DNA from: Clostridium thermarum
GTDB lineage: Bacteria > Bacillota > Clostridia > Clostridiales > Clostridiaceae
Direction: 5' to 3'
Length of the DNA stretch: 64,000 nucleotides
Assembly: GCF_006351925.1 (NCBI RefSeq)
Contig: NZ_CP040924.1
Coordinates: 1,696,001-1,760,000 of the forward strand
This document shows positions 9,127-18,376 of this stretch, in pieces (position 1 is the first letter of the stretch; the number at the start of each line of letters is the position of its first letter). The notes beneath the pieces were generated by a model. The model was not told where the DNA came from. It saw only the letters and a list, made by a program, of their open reading frames with translations, and did no database searches. Made by a program: the position numbers and the translations under genes.

Positions 9127-10794
9127 ATGAGGAGGGATAAGGATAAGATCAAAATAATACCTCTTGGGGGACTTAATGAGATAGGAAAAAACCTTACCGT
9201 TATTGAATATAAGGATGAGATAATAGTAATAGATTGCGGGCTTAGATTCCCTGATGAAGAAATGTTTGGAATTGATATAGTAATTCCGGATGTGAGCTAT
9301 CTGATAAAGAATGCAGATAAGGTTAAGGGGATATTCCTTACCCATGGACATGAGGACCATATAGGGGCTCTACCCTATGTATTAAAACAGATAAATGTAC
9401 CGGTATATGGAACAAAGCTAACCTTGGGTATTGTGGAAATGAAGCTTAAGGAACATGGACTTTTGAGTGTTACAGAACTTAAAAGAGTAAGTCCTAAGGA
9501 TGTAATAAAGTTGAATAATGTTTCAGTAGAATTTATAAAGACTAACCATAGTATTGCGGATTCGGTGGCTATTGCGATTCATACGCCTTTAGGAGTTGTG
9601 CTGCATACCGGTGATTTCAAAGTAGACTATACCCCAATAGATGGAGAGGTAATAGACTTATCTAGATTTGCTGAACTTGGAAGAAAAGGCGTACTTGTAA
9701 TGTTGGCTGACAGTACAAATGTTGAACGTCCAGGTTATACCATGTCGGAAAGTACTGTTGGCGATACTTTTGAGAGATTTTTTACTGCTGCAAAGGGAAG
9801 AATTATTGTAGCTACCTTTGCCTCAAATATCCACAGAATTCAGCAAATTATATCCGCAGCCAATAAATATGGCAGAAAGGTAGCGGTATCAGGAAGAAGC
9901 TTGGAAAACATCGTAGCTGTTGGTACGGAACTCGGCTATATCCATATTGACAAAGATAACTTTATCAGCATTGATACTATCAATAAGTATCCACCGGATA
10001 AGGTGACAATAATAACTACTGGCAGCCAGGGAGAAACGATGTCTGCTCTTTCCAGGATTGCAAGCAATGAGCATAAAAAGGTCAGCATCATGGAGGGTGA
10101 TATGGTTATAATCTCTGCTTCACCTATACCTGGTAACGAGAAATTGGTATCCAGAGTTATTAATCAACTGTTTAAAAATGGTGCAGAAGTAATTTATGAA
10201 TCACTAGCAGATGTCCATGTATCTGGTCATGCTTGTCAGGAGGAATTAAAACTTATGCATTCACTTGTTAAGCCTAAATTTTTCGTACCAGTACATGGTG
10301 AATACAGACACCTGAAACAACATGCTGAATTGGCTGTAAAACTTGGTTTAAATCCTGCTAATACCCTGATAGCAGATATAGGTAACGTAATTGAAGTAAA
10401 CAAGGATGGTATAAAGAAAAATGGCACAGTAATCTCCGGCAACGTTTTTGTAGATGGACTTGGAGTAGGTGATGTTGGAAACATCGTGCTTAGGGATAGA
10501 AAGCACTTATCACAAGATGGAATCTTAACAGTGGTAGTTACTATTGAAAAAGAAAGTGGTAATGTAATTGCCGGCCCCGATATTATATCCAGAGGTTTTG
10601 TATATGTAAGAGAATCAGAAAACTTAATGGAAGAAGCAAGACTCGTAGTTAAGGAAACTTTAAGAAATTGTGAAGAAAAGCATATAACTGATTGGGCAAC
10701 TCTGAAGACAAATATTAAGGATGATCTGAGAAACTTCCTTTATGAGAAAACTAAGAGAAAACCGATGATTCTTCCAATTATAATGGAAATTTAA
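9127..10794 (+). CDS. rnj: Ribonuclease J
   Basis: A 555-residue metallo-beta-lactamase/beta-CASP ribonuclease involved in mRNA decay and rRNA maturation. The zinc motif is HGHEDHIGALPY; further ligands are in TNHSIADS and HTGDFK. The beta-CASP part contains DSTN, SGRSLEN and the HVSGHACQEEL motif, and the C-terminal dimerisation domain follows. Length matches B. subtilis RNase J1/J2 (about 555). The ATG has an AGGAGGATGATTC site and follows the Fur-family gene by 18 bases, so they share a transcript. Confidence 0.96.
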   Translation: MRRDKDKIKIIPLGGLNEIGKNLTVIEYKDEIIVIDCGLRFPDEEMFGIDIVIPDVSYLIKNADKVKGIFLTHGHEDHIGALPYVLKQINVPVYGTKLTLGIVEMKLKEHGLLSVTELKRVSPKDVIKLNNVSVEFIKTNHSIADSVAIAIHTPLGVVLHTGDFKVDYTPIDGEVIDLSRFAELGRKGVLVMLADSTNVERPGYTMSESTVGDTFERFFTAAKGRIIVATFASNIHRIQQIISAANKYGRKVAVSGRSLENIVAVGTELGYIHIDKDNFISIDTINKYPPDKVTIITTGSQGETMSALSRIASNEHKKVSIMEGDMVIISASPIPGNEKLVSRVINQLFKNGAEVIYESLADVHVSGHACQEELKLMHSLVKPKFFVPVHGEYRHLKQHAELAVKLGLNPANTLIADIGNVIEVNKDGIKKNGTVISGNVFVDGLGVGDVGNIVLRDRKHLSQDGILTVVVTIEKESGNVIAGPDIISRGFVYVRESENLMEEARLVVKETLRNCEEKHITDWATLKTNIKDDLRNFLYEKTKRKPMILPIIMEI

Positions 10795-10824
10795 GCTGTA
10801 TAGGGTTACATTTTTCTTAATAAG

Positions 10825-10853
10825 TTGACAATTATAGACCATAATATTAGAAT
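10825..10853 (+). promoter_or_regulatory. Sigma-A promoter of typA
   Basis: TTGACA (10825-10830), a 17-base spacer and TAGAAT (10848-10853) lie about 100 bases before typA. The start of this promoter is identical over 13 bases to that of the rrf2 operon. Confidence 0.65.
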
Positions 10854-10868
10854 AAATATGACTTCAGT

Positions 10869-10895
10869 AAAATTGGGTACATTGTATCCAATTTT
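10869..10895 (+). promoter_or_regulatory. Hairpin in the typA leader, possible attenuator
   Basis: A 12-bp stem (AAAATTGGGTAC with GTATCCAATTTT, one G-U pair) with a 3-base loop is followed by ATTTTTG. It sits between the promoter and the typA ATG, so it could terminate leader transcripts as well as read-through from rnj. Confidence 0.5.
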
Positions 10896-10953
10896 ATTTT
10901 TGATGAATTTATAGTATGTTATATAAAGTCAATTTAAATAAACGGAGGCTAAT

Positions 10954-12780
10954 ATGAATAAATACACCAGAGAAGATATAAGAAATATTGCTATAATTGC
11001 CCATGTTGACCATGGTAAGACTACTTTAGTTGATGCCTTGCTGAAACAAAGTAATGTTTTCAGAACCAATGAAAAAGTTCAGGAAAGGGTTATGGACTCT
11101 AATGACTTGGAAAGAGAAAGAGGAATTACCATCCTGTCAAAAAATACTGCTATAAGCTATAACGGTATTAAGATAAATATAGTAGATACTCCTGGACATG
11201 CGGACTTCGGTGGCGAAGTAGAACGTGTTTTAAAAATGGTGGATAGTGTGCTTTTGGTAGTTGATGCCTATGAAGGTACTATGCCTCAAACTAAGTTCGT
11301 TTTGAAAAAGGCCTTGGAGCTTGGGTTAAAGCCTATAGTTGTCATCAATAAAATCGACAGACATGATGCAAGACCCACAGAAGTAATCGACGAGGTTTTT
11401 GATCTATTCGTTGAGTTGGGAGCGGATGATGAGCAGTTAGACTTTCCAATAGTATATTGCTCTGCAAGAGAAGGTTATGCCAAATTGGATATCAATGATG
11501 AAAGTGATAGTATGGCACCCTTGTATAATACAATTATTGAGAAAGTAAAAGCTCCGGAAGGATATATAGATATGCCCCTTCAATTGCTGGTTACAACCAT
11601 AGATTCCAGCGAGTATGTAGGAAGAATATGCATTGGTAAGATAGAAAGAGGAGTAATCAGGAAAAATCAAAATGTAACAATTCTACACAGAGATGGTTCC
11701 TCTCATAATGTAAAAGTATCCACACTTTATGTATATAATGGACTAAAGAGAGTAGAAGTTGAAGAAGCAAAGCTTGGAGATATAGTGGCAGTCAGCGGTT
11801 TAGGTGAGGTTAATATCGGTGAAACCATTGCTGACAGCAGTGCACCGGAAGCACTTCCATTCGTTGATATAGATGAGCCAACCATCAGTATGAATTTCCT
11901 TGTGAATGATTCTCCTTTTGCAGGAAGAGAAGGAGAGTTTGTTACTTCAAGACATTTAAGAGATAGGCTGATGAGAGAATTAGAGACTAATGTAAGTCTA
12001 AGAGTAGAAGAGCTTTCTCCGGATACCTTCAAGGTAAGCGGTAGAGGTGAGTTGCATCTTTCTATTTTAATAGAGCAAATGAGAAGAGAAGGCTATGAAT
12101 TCCAAGTTTCAAAACCTTCAGTTATTTTTAAAGAAAAAGAAGGGAAAACCTTAGAGCCTATCGAATTCTTAACAATAGATGTACCTGAAGATTTTATGGG
12201 AGCGGTAATACAAAAGCTTGGACAAAGAAAGGGAGAAATGCTCAACATGACTTCAGCTGTTAACGGTTATGTACGATTGGAATTCTTAATTCCTTCAAGA
12301 GGTCTTATAGGTTTTAGAAACGAATTCCTTACAGATACAAAGGGCAACGGTATAATGAACAGCCTATTTGAAGGTTATGAGGAGTACAAAGGGGATATAC
12401 CACAGAGAACCAGAGGTTCCTTAGTGGTATTTGAAACCGGAGAAGCAATAACCTATGGCTTATATAATGCACAAGAAAGAGGAACACTGTTTATAGAACC
12501 GGGTACCCCAGTTTACGAGGGAATGATAGCCGGAGAATGTTCAAGAGCAGAGGATATTGAGGTTAATGTATGTAAGAAAAAGCACCTAAGCAATACTCGT
12601 GCCTCCGGTTCTGATGAGGCCTTAAAGCTAACTCCTGTTAGAAAGATGTCCTTGGAACAGTGCTTGGAGTTTATAAATAATGATGAACTTGTAGAAGTTA
12701 CACCAAAGACTATAAGAATGAGGAAAAAGATTCTTAATGCAGAAATGAGAAAGAGAGCAGCTAGGAGAAACGAGGTATAG
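10954..12780 (+). CDS. typA: Translational GTPase TypA/BipA
   Basis: A 608-residue ribosome-associated GTPase that helps large-subunit assembly and stress or cold growth. The G domain shows AHVDHGKTT (G1), RGITI (G2), [13 protein letters not shown] (G3) and NKID (G4). Domain II, the two EF-G-like domains and the unique C-terminal domain (from about residue 480, with [16 protein letters not shown]) follow. Length is normal. RBS: AAACGGAGG before the ATG at 10954. A promoter and leader hairpin indicate expression independent of rnj; mltG follows 27 bases downstream. Confidence 0.97.
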   Translation: MNKYTREDIRNIAIIAHVDHGKTTLVDALLKQSNVFRTNEKVQERVMDSNDLERERGITILSKNTAISYNGIKINIVDTPGHADFGGEVERVLKMVDSVLLVVDAYEGTMPQTKFVLKKALELGLKPIVVINKIDRHDARPTEVIDEVFDLFVELGADDEQLDFPIVYCSAREGYAKLDINDESDSMAPLYNTIIEKVKAPEGYIDMPLQLLVTTIDSSEYVGRICIGKIERGVIRKNQNVTILHRDGSSHNVKVSTLYVYNGLKRVEVEEAKLGDIVAVSGLGEVNIGETIADSSAPEALPFVDIDEPTISMNFLVNDSPFAGREGEFVTSRHLRDRLMRELETNVSLRVEELSPDTFKVSGRGELHLSILIEQMRREGYEFQVSKPSVIFKEKEGKTLEPIEFLTIDVPEDFMGAVIQKLGQRKGEMLNMTSAVNGYVRLEFLIPSRGLIGFRNEFLTDTKGNGIMNSLFEGYEEYKGDIPQRTRGSLVVFETGEAITYGLYNAQERGTLFIEPGTPVYEGMIAGECSRAEDIEVNVCKKKHLSNTRASGSDEALKLTPVRKMSLEQCLEFINNDELVEVTPKTIRMRKKILNAEMRKRAARRNEV

Positions 12781-12806
12781 TATACGAATTTTATGGGGGG
12801 AACTAA

Positions 12807-13835
12807 ATGTTAAAGAAGTTGATAAAAACCATAGCCACCATTTGGATCGTAGTGATGGTAATAATTATTGGCAGCAGAGGTTACTACATAAGTGTCATTA
12901 ATAAACCTCTGAAAAATATTGATGCAACTGAGTTGAAGATGACTATTAAGTCCGGAGATACTTTAAATGGTGTTATTAACAGATTAAATAGCCAAGGAAA
13001 TCTGAAAAACTCATTGTTAATTAGACTTTACATGAAGCTGAACAAGGTCTCCTTTTCTGTAAAACAAGGTGATGTAGTGATACCTGCAGATGCAACCTTG
13101 GCTCAGATGTTTGATACTTTGAAAAATTTTCAAGGTCTGCCCACAAATGTGGTTAGAGTTATGATACCTGAGGGCAAAAACTTAGAGGAAATTGGAAAGA
13201 TCCTTGAGGAGAAGGGTGTTATTTCTTATCAGGATTTTGTTGACACTTGCTTAAAATATGAATTACCCCCATATATAAAGAATAACTCGAAGAGAAAGTA
13301 TGCTTTAGAAGGATACCTTTTCCCTGATACCTATGATTTTACAAAGGTTGAAAGCGGAAAAGATGGAAGGGCTATAATTAAAATTATGCTCAATAACTTT
13401 GAGAGAAAAATTGGGGAAGTAGGATTATCCCTTGATGAGGTAGATGAGATAGATAAAATAGTAACCTTGGCTTCCATTATAGAAAAAGAAGTTAAAGTGG
13501 AAGAGGAAAGGACCCTGGTATCTTCTGTATTTGCAAACAGATTAAAGATTGGAATGCCGCTGCAGTCCGATCCTACAGTTCAGTATGCTCTGGGGGTGCA
13601 TAAGGAAAAGCTTTCACTGGATGATTACAAGATTGATTCTCCTTACAATACCTATGTGGTAGCGGGCATTCCGGTAGGTCCAATCAGTAACCCTGGTAAG
13701 GCCTCCATAGAAGCAGCCTTAAATCCTGAGGATACAAAGTACTTGTACTTCTGCTCAAGGAATGATGGAACCCATGAATTCAACGAAAGCTTTGAAAAGC
13801 ACAATGCTGCAGTTCTAAAGTACCAATCGAATTAA
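12807..13835 (+). CDS. mltG: Endolytic transglycosylase MltG (YceG-like)
   Basis: A 342-residue membrane-anchored enzyme that cuts nascent peptidoglycan glycan strands outside the membrane. One transmembrane helix covers residues about 7-24. A LysM-like small domain (about 43-110) precedes the catalytic YceG domain, whose catalytic glutamate corresponds to E226 in ASIIEKEV; the DPTVQYALG and PYNTYVVAGIPVGPISNPG motifs are also conserved. RBS: GGGGGGA before the ATG. The following methyltransferase and U32 genes reproduce the B. subtilis yrrL-yrrM-yrrN/O order. Confidence 0.95.
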   Translation: MLKKLIKTIATIWIVVMVIIIGSRGYYISVINKPLKNIDATELKMTIKSGDTLNGVINRLNSQGNLKNSLLIRLYMKLNKVSFSVKQGDVVIPADATLAQMFDTLKNFQGLPTNVVRVMIPEGKNLEEIGKILEEKGVISYQDFVDTCLKYELPPYIKNNSKRKYALEGYLFPDTYDFTKVESGKDGRAIIKIMLNNFERKIGEVGLSLDEVDEIDKIVTLASIIEKEVKVEEERTLVSSVFANRLKIGMPLQSDPTVQYALGVHKEKLSLDDYKIDSPYNTYVVAGIPVGPISNPGKASIEAALNPEDTKYLYFCSRNDGTHEFNESFEKHNAAVLKYQSN

Positions 13836-13851
13836 CAAATGGAGGAAACGA

Positions 13852-14502
13852 ATGAGTAATATAACTTATGACTATATGGAGCAGTATATCAGAGGGCTAG
13901 TGCCGGACAATGCAGGTTTACTTAAGGAACTCGAAGAGTACGCAGAGGAGAATAAGGTTCCAATTATCCATAAGGAAGTAGCTAACTTTCTTCAATTGAT
14001 GATCAATATTATAAAGCCTAAGAGAATCTTGGAACTGGGCACAGCCATAGGTTATTCTTCTATTCTTATGTATAACAGTAATGGCTCTGTTGAACATGTT
14101 GACACCGTGGAGCGGGATGAAAACATGATAGCTCTGGCCGGTGCCAATATTGAGAAGGCTGGACTTAAGGGTAAAATAAATGTAATCTGTGGCGATTGTC
14201 TTGAGGTGCTTGAGAAGCTTGTAGATAAATATGATCTGATATTTATTGATGCGGGCAAGGGACACTACAATGAGTTTTTTCCACATTGTCAGAGACTTTT
14301 GAATAAAGATGGCGTAATTTTAGCAGATAATGTACTCTATAAAGGTATGGTAGCCTCTAGAGAGTTGGTTATAAGAAGAAAAATAACCATAGTTAAAAGA
14401 ATGAAAAAGTTTATTGATATGATTACCAAAGATGATAAACTTATAACTGCAATTCTTCCAATGGGGGATGGTATAGCAGTTATAAAAAGTAAGGAGGATT
14501 AA
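13852..14502 (+). CDS. trmR: tRNA 5-hydroxyuridine O-methyltransferase (TrmR/YrrM-like)
   Basis: A 216-residue SAM-dependent O-methyltransferase of the COMT-like family. The SAM motif is LELGTAIGYSSILM, with acidic motifs TVERDE and IFIDAGKGHYNEFF (metal/SAM). In B. subtilis YrrM (TrmR) methylates 5-hydroxyuridine at tRNA position 34 to 5-methoxyuridine. The assignment is strengthened by the neighbouring U32 protein, whose family makes ho5U, and by mltG upstream. Only one base separates the stop from the U32 start. A catechol-type small-molecule methyltransferase is the alternative if context is ignored. Confidence 0.85.
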   Translation: MSNITYDYMEQYIRGLVPDNAGLLKELEEYAEENKVPIIHKEVANFLQLMINIIKPKRILELGTAIGYSSILMYNSNGSVEHVDTVERDENMIALAGANIEKAGLKGKINVICGDCLEVLEKLVDKYDLIFIDAGKGHYNEFFPHCQRLLNKDGVILADNVLYKGMVASRELVIRRKITIVKRMKKFIDMITKDDKLITAILPMGDGIAVIKSKED

Positions 14503-14503
14503 C

Positions 14504-15727
14504 ATGAAGAAGCCTGAAATCTTAGCACCGGCAGGTAATCTGGAAAAGCTGAAGACAGCCATAGACTTTGGCGCTGATGCTGTTTACCTTGGGGGAAATA
14601 AACTGAACTTGAGAGCCTTTGCAGATAACTTTAGCAATGAAGAACTGGCTGAAGGTATAAAATATGCACATGACAGAGGCAAGAAAGCCTATGTTGCATT
14701 AAATGTTTTTCCACACAATGAGGATTTAAACGGTTTAGAAGAGTATCTAACAGAATTGTATAACCTAAAAGTAGATGCGGCTATTGTTGCGGACCCAGGA
14801 ATAATAATGACTGCGAGGGAAGTTGTGCCGGATTTAGAACTGCATTTAAGCACTCAAGCCAACAATGTTAACCATAGATCTGCTATGTTTTGGTATAAGC
14901 AGGGGATCAAGAGAATAGTTCTTGCAAGAGAGTTATCCATGAAGGAAGTAATTGATATGAGAAAAGCACTTCCCTTGGATCTTGAGATAGAAGCATTTGT
15001 TCATGGGTCCATGTGCATGGCTTATTCCGGAAGATGTCTGTTATCTAACTTCCTCACCGGTAGAGATGCCAACAGAGGGGCCTGTGCTCAGCCCTGCCGA
15101 TACAAGTATTACCTCACAGAGGAAAAGAGGCCGGGAGAAAAATATGAGATTCTGGAGGATGACAAGGGAAGCTACATTATGAACTCTAAGGATTTGTGTA
15201 TGATTGAATATATACCTGAATTGGTTGCAGCAGGAGTACAGTCCTTTAAAATTGAAGGAAGAATGAAGAGTTCCTTCTATGTAGCTGTGGTAACTAAGGT
15301 CTACAGGGAAGCCTTGGACGCCTTCTGGGAAGATCCGCAAAATTATAGCTTCAACAAGAAGTGGCTTGAAGACTTAGATAAGGTAAGTCACAGACAGTAT
15401 TATACCGGCTTTTATTTTGGAGATCAAAATAAGCAAGTGTATGAAAACTCCTCGTATATAAGAAATTATGACATAGTTGGAATTGTAAGAAACTATGACC
15501 CAGAAAAGGAGATTGCAACCATAGAGCAGAGAAATAAGGTCTTTGAAGGAGATGTTGCAGAAGTTCTGAGGCCTGTAGGCGGAGATTTTAAGGTGAAATT
15601 TGAGGATATAAGAGATTTAGAAGGTAAAAAGTTAGAAGCTACACCAGTGGCCCAAATGCTTTATACCTTTAAATGTGAAGAAAAACTTTACGAAAATGAT
15701 ATGCTCATAATGAAAAAAGTAGATTAA
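14504..15727 (+). CDS. trhP: U32 family protein, TrhP-like tRNA hydroxylation protein
   Basis: A 407-residue U32 'peptidase' family protein. The signature is EAFVHGSMCMAYSGRCLLSN followed by GACAQPCRYKY, which supplies the cysteines thought to hold an iron-sulfur cluster. TrhP homologues use prephenate to hydroxylate U34 in tRNA; they are not proteases in this branch. B. subtilis has two tandem copies (yrrN, yrrO) and this locus has one. Its position immediately after trmR predicts a two-step U34 to ho5U to mo5U pathway. RBS: AAGGAGGAT inside the end of trmR. Confidence 0.88.
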   Translation: MKKPEILAPAGNLEKLKTAIDFGADAVYLGGNKLNLRAFADNFSNEELAEGIKYAHDRGKKAYVALNVFPHNEDLNGLEEYLTELYNLKVDAAIVADPGIIMTAREVVPDLELHLSTQANNVNHRSAMFWYKQGIKRIVLARELSMKEVIDMRKALPLDLEIEAFVHGSMCMAYSGRCLLSNFLTGRDANRGACAQPCRYKYYLTEEKRPGEKYEILEDDKGSYIMNSKDLCMIEYIPELVAAGVQSFKIEGRMKSSFYVAVVTKVYREALDAFWEDPQNYSFNKKWLEDLDKVSHRQYYTGFYFGDQNKQVYENSSYIRNYDIVGIVRNYDPEKEIATIEQRNKVFEGDVAEVLRPVGGDFKVKFEDIRDLEGKKLEATPVAQMLYTFKCEEKLYENDMLIMKKVD

Positions 15728-15735
15728 AAAGGTAT

Positions 15736-15781
15736 AAGCCACTTCACCTTAGGCTAGAATTAAGCTGAGGTGAGGTGGTTT
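15736..15781 (+). promoter_or_regulatory. Hairpin enclosing the ribosome binding site of the PBP gene
   Basis: A stem of about 17 pairs (15736-15752 with 15765-15781, including several G-U pairs) ends four bases before the ATG at 15786. Its 3' arm contains GAGGTGAGGTGG, the only ribosome binding site for that gene. It may be a terminator for trhP, a translational switch, or both. Confidence 0.6.
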
Positions 15782-15785
15782 ATTT

Positions 15786-17471
15786 ATGTTTTTTCAAACA
15801 ATAAAGCTGCGGGCTATAAAAGTCACTGCTCTGATGATTGCAGTCCTTTTGTTACTGACTATTAGGATAGCTTATATAAACCTATATCAGGGCCAGGAGC
15901 TAAGTGTTATGACAGATAAGCAGTATCTAATAGAGGAGCCCATAAGCAATATAAAATATATGTTGCTGGACAGTAACGGCAGGGAAATGCTGACTTATAT
16001 AAGAAAATATTATTTTGTTGTTGATGTAAACAGCTATATTAGGGATAACAGGGAAACTGACCTGGCAAAAATAAATGCTCTGGTTTATACCCTTAGAAAC
16101 TATAACAAGGACTATGATTTGACTGAGCTGAAATATAATATGACTAGTAATAAAAAGTACTATGAAGTAGACGAAGAAACTTACTATAAACTTAAAGATA
16201 TTAAGGATGTAAAAGGAGTATATTGTTTTATAAAAAGCGAAGTTGACCGCTCTAATGCATGGCTTTATCAAAACATAATGACAAGTCCTGTGGATTCCAA
16301 TAACAATGAAAAAGAGGCGGATTCCATCGAAGGCTTTATAGTGGAAAAAATTAAAGATAATAAGTATCCTGTAGTTTCCTTTGACAGGGATGTAAACGGC
16401 ATAATTGGTGAAGAAAAGTATATTGTTCCTGAAAACAATGTGAATATAAAACTTACCACGGACAAGGAGATGGAAGATAAAATAAAATCTTTGCTATACA
16501 AGGAAGAATGGAGCAGCTATAATCAGATTGGCGTGGTAATTATGGAATCAGATACCGGTAAAATTAAGGCTATGGTACAGAGAGATGACTGGAAGCCCAA
16601 TATCAATCTTTGCTCTGCCACGGAAAACGGCTTTGAACCAGGTTCAATCTTTAAAACCATCATGGAGGAGATCGCCTTAGAACAAAATAAAAACTGGCTT
16701 TATAAGGAGATTCAATGTAAAGAAGAGGAAAAGAACCATGGCACAGTAAATATGGAGGAAGCTTACATACAATCTTGTAACACCTACTTTGGAAATCTAG
16801 GAGCAAAAATGGGTTTTAAAAACATATACACCATGGCAAGGAAACAGGGACTCTTTAGCAAGGTTCTAAATTTTAGTGGTAACTATGAGGTTACCGGAGA
16901 CATAGTAGCCTCTGATAGATTGAACTTGAAAAAGCTCTTTGGTGAGGAGTATGATGAAGTTAAGAATGTTAAATTTGCAGACTCCTCGGAATCTATGCTG
17001 GGAATTGGTCAGAGTATGAGAATATCACCTCTTCAGGCACTGGGGATTGTAAATACCGTGGTGAATAATGGCACCTATGTGAGACCTTACATTATCGATT
17101 CCCTGGTAAATAATGATGGTGTAGAGCTTGAAAAGTATACAACCATAAAAAACCAAGTACTGAAAAAGACTACTGCAGCTACAGTAAAAAAACATATGCT
17201 GGAGGTTGTCCGTAATGAAAAGGGCACGGGAAAGCGTGCTTATGTAGAAGGTTTGGAGACCGGTGGCAAAACTGGTACAAACACACGACTCATTCAAGAA
17301 GAGGGCGGATTTAAAAAGTATTCTGACGGATGGTTTGCTGGCTTTGTGAAAAGTAAAGGGAAATACTATTCTATTGTTGTTTTCGTACAAGATATTGATG
17401 TGGAAACTGAAGGCGCAGGCTCTACTGCGGCACCAATTTTTAAAGAAGCAGTTGAAAAAGTTTTTCGCTGA
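15786..17471 (+). CDS. Penicillin-binding protein (transpeptidase, SpoVD/FtsI class)
   Basis: A 561-residue single-pass membrane enzyme that cross-links peptidoglycan. A transmembrane helix spans about 13-31. The transpeptidase domain has all three active-site motifs: S287-IFK, S330-CN and K495-TGT. The N-terminal dimerisation region is shorter than in standard class B PBPs, and no PASTA domain is present. Placement just before sigK hints at a role in spore cortex or septum synthesis, but that is inference. Translation may be limited by the hairpin over its ribosome binding site. Confidence 0.88.
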   Translation: MFFQTIKLRAIKVTALMIAVLLLLTIRIAYINLYQGQELSVMTDKQYLIEEPISNIKYMLLDSNGREMLTYIRKYYFVVDVNSYIRDNRETDLAKINALVYTLRNYNKDYDLTELKYNMTSNKKYYEVDEETYYKLKDIKDVKGVYCFIKSEVDRSNAWLYQNIMTSPVDSNNNEKEADSIEGFIVEKIKDNKYPVVSFDRDVNGIIGEEKYIVPENNVNIKLTTDKEMEDKIKSLLYKEEWSSYNQIGVVIMESDTGKIKAMVQRDDWKPNINLCSATENGFEPGSIFKTIMEEIALEQNKNWLYKEIQCKEEEKNHGTVNMEEAYIQSCNTYFGNLGAKMGFKNIYTMARKQGLFSKVLNFSGNYEVTGDIVASDRLNLKKLFGEEYDEVKNVKFADSSESMLGIGQSMRISPLQALGIVNTVVNNGTYVRPYIIDSLVNNDGVELEKYTTIKNQVLKKTTAATVKKHMLEVVRNEKGTGKRAYVEGLETGGKTGTNTRLIQEEGGFKKYSDGWFAGFVKSKGKYYSIVVFVQDIDVETEGAGSTAAPIFKEAVEKVFR

Positions 17472-17534
17472 TTAGGAAACATATTTATAGCTACCGAATA
17501 AAATATTAATAAGCACTATTAGGAGGAACATCCT

Positions 17535-18239
17535 GTGTTGTTTGTTAATTATCTTTTAGATATGTTCGGCAGTGTAACTTTTTTGACAGCCTATATAACC
17601 AGTGGCAATTCCTTTCCTCAACCGCTGGATGAAAAAGAGGAAGAATATTACTTATCAAGGCTAAAAGAGGGAGACTTGTTAGCCAAAAGTATATTGGTTG
17701 AAAGAAACCTTAGATTAGTGGCACATATAGTAAAGAAGTATTCCTATCCCGGTAAGGATATTGATGATTTAATATCCATTGGTACCGTAGGATTAATTAA
17801 GGCAATAGATTCCTTTGATACAAAAAAAGGTACCAGATTGGCTACTTATGCCGCCCGGTGTATAGAAAATGAAATATTAATGCTGATACGGAACAATAAG
17901 AAGATAAAAGGAGAAGTATATTTGCAGGATCCCATAGGTGTAGACAAGGAAGGAAATGAGATCTCACTTATGGACGTGTTAAGCAGTGATGAAGATTCTA
18001 TCATTGAGATAGTAGAGAGTAAAATTCAAATAAAGAAGCTATACAGCAAAATAAACAGTTCATTGACGGAAAGGGAAAAAATTATCATAGAGATGAGATA
18101 TGGACTAGTTGATGGAAACCAGAAAACACAGAGAGAGATTGCAAAGCTGCTGGGCATATCCAGATCCTATGTATCAAGAATAGAAAAGAGGGCTTTAAAG
18201 AAGCTGTATAAGGAACTCAATGGTAAGCTCAAATTATGA
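17535..18239 (+). CDS. sigK: RNA polymerase sigma-K factor
   Basis: The late mother-cell sporulation sigma factor, 234 residues. A hydrophobic pro-sequence (residues 1 to about 25, up to FPQPLDEKEEE) is present, so processing by an SpoIVFB-type protease is expected, unlike C. difficile SigK, which lacks it. Region 2 (LVERNLRLVAHIVKKY, DDLISIGTVGLIKAID) and region 4 (TQREIAKLLGISRSYVSRIEKRA) are intact. The gene is not split by a skin element. The start is GTG 17535 with AGGAGG eight bases upstream. A very stable terminator follows. Confidence 0.95.
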   Translation: MLFVNYLLDMFGSVTFLTAYITSGNSFPQPLDEKEEEYYLSRLKEGDLLAKSILVERNLRLVAHIVKKYSYPGKDIDDLISIGTVGLIKAIDSFDTKKGTRLATYAARCIENEILMLIRNNKKIKGEVYLQDPIGVDKEGNEISLMDVLSSDEDSIIEIVESKIQIKKLYSKINSSLTEREKIIIEMRYGLVDGNQKTQREIAKLLGISRSYVSRIEKRALKKLYKELNGKLKL

Positions 18240-18251
18240 TAAATTATTGGA

Positions 18252-18300
18252 TATAAAATCCTTTTATAAATTGTGAATTATAAAAGGATTTTATAATATT
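18252..18300 (+). terminator. Terminator after sigK
   Basis: A perfect 18-bp stem (18252-18269 with 18278-18295) encloses an 8-base loop; the 3' side is T/A rich. The symmetry suggests it could act in both directions. Confidence 0.8.
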
Positions 18301-18376
18301 TTGTAGAATATTATAATTGATTGTAATTTTGAACTGATAAAAGAATGTCCTTTATGTACAAACAAGGAGGTTAAAT

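Noticed and set aside
17466..17534. Sigma-E promoter before sigK
   Set aside because: CATATTT and AATAAAAT resemble -35 and -10 boxes, but the spacing is too short (about 11 bases), so it was not annotated.
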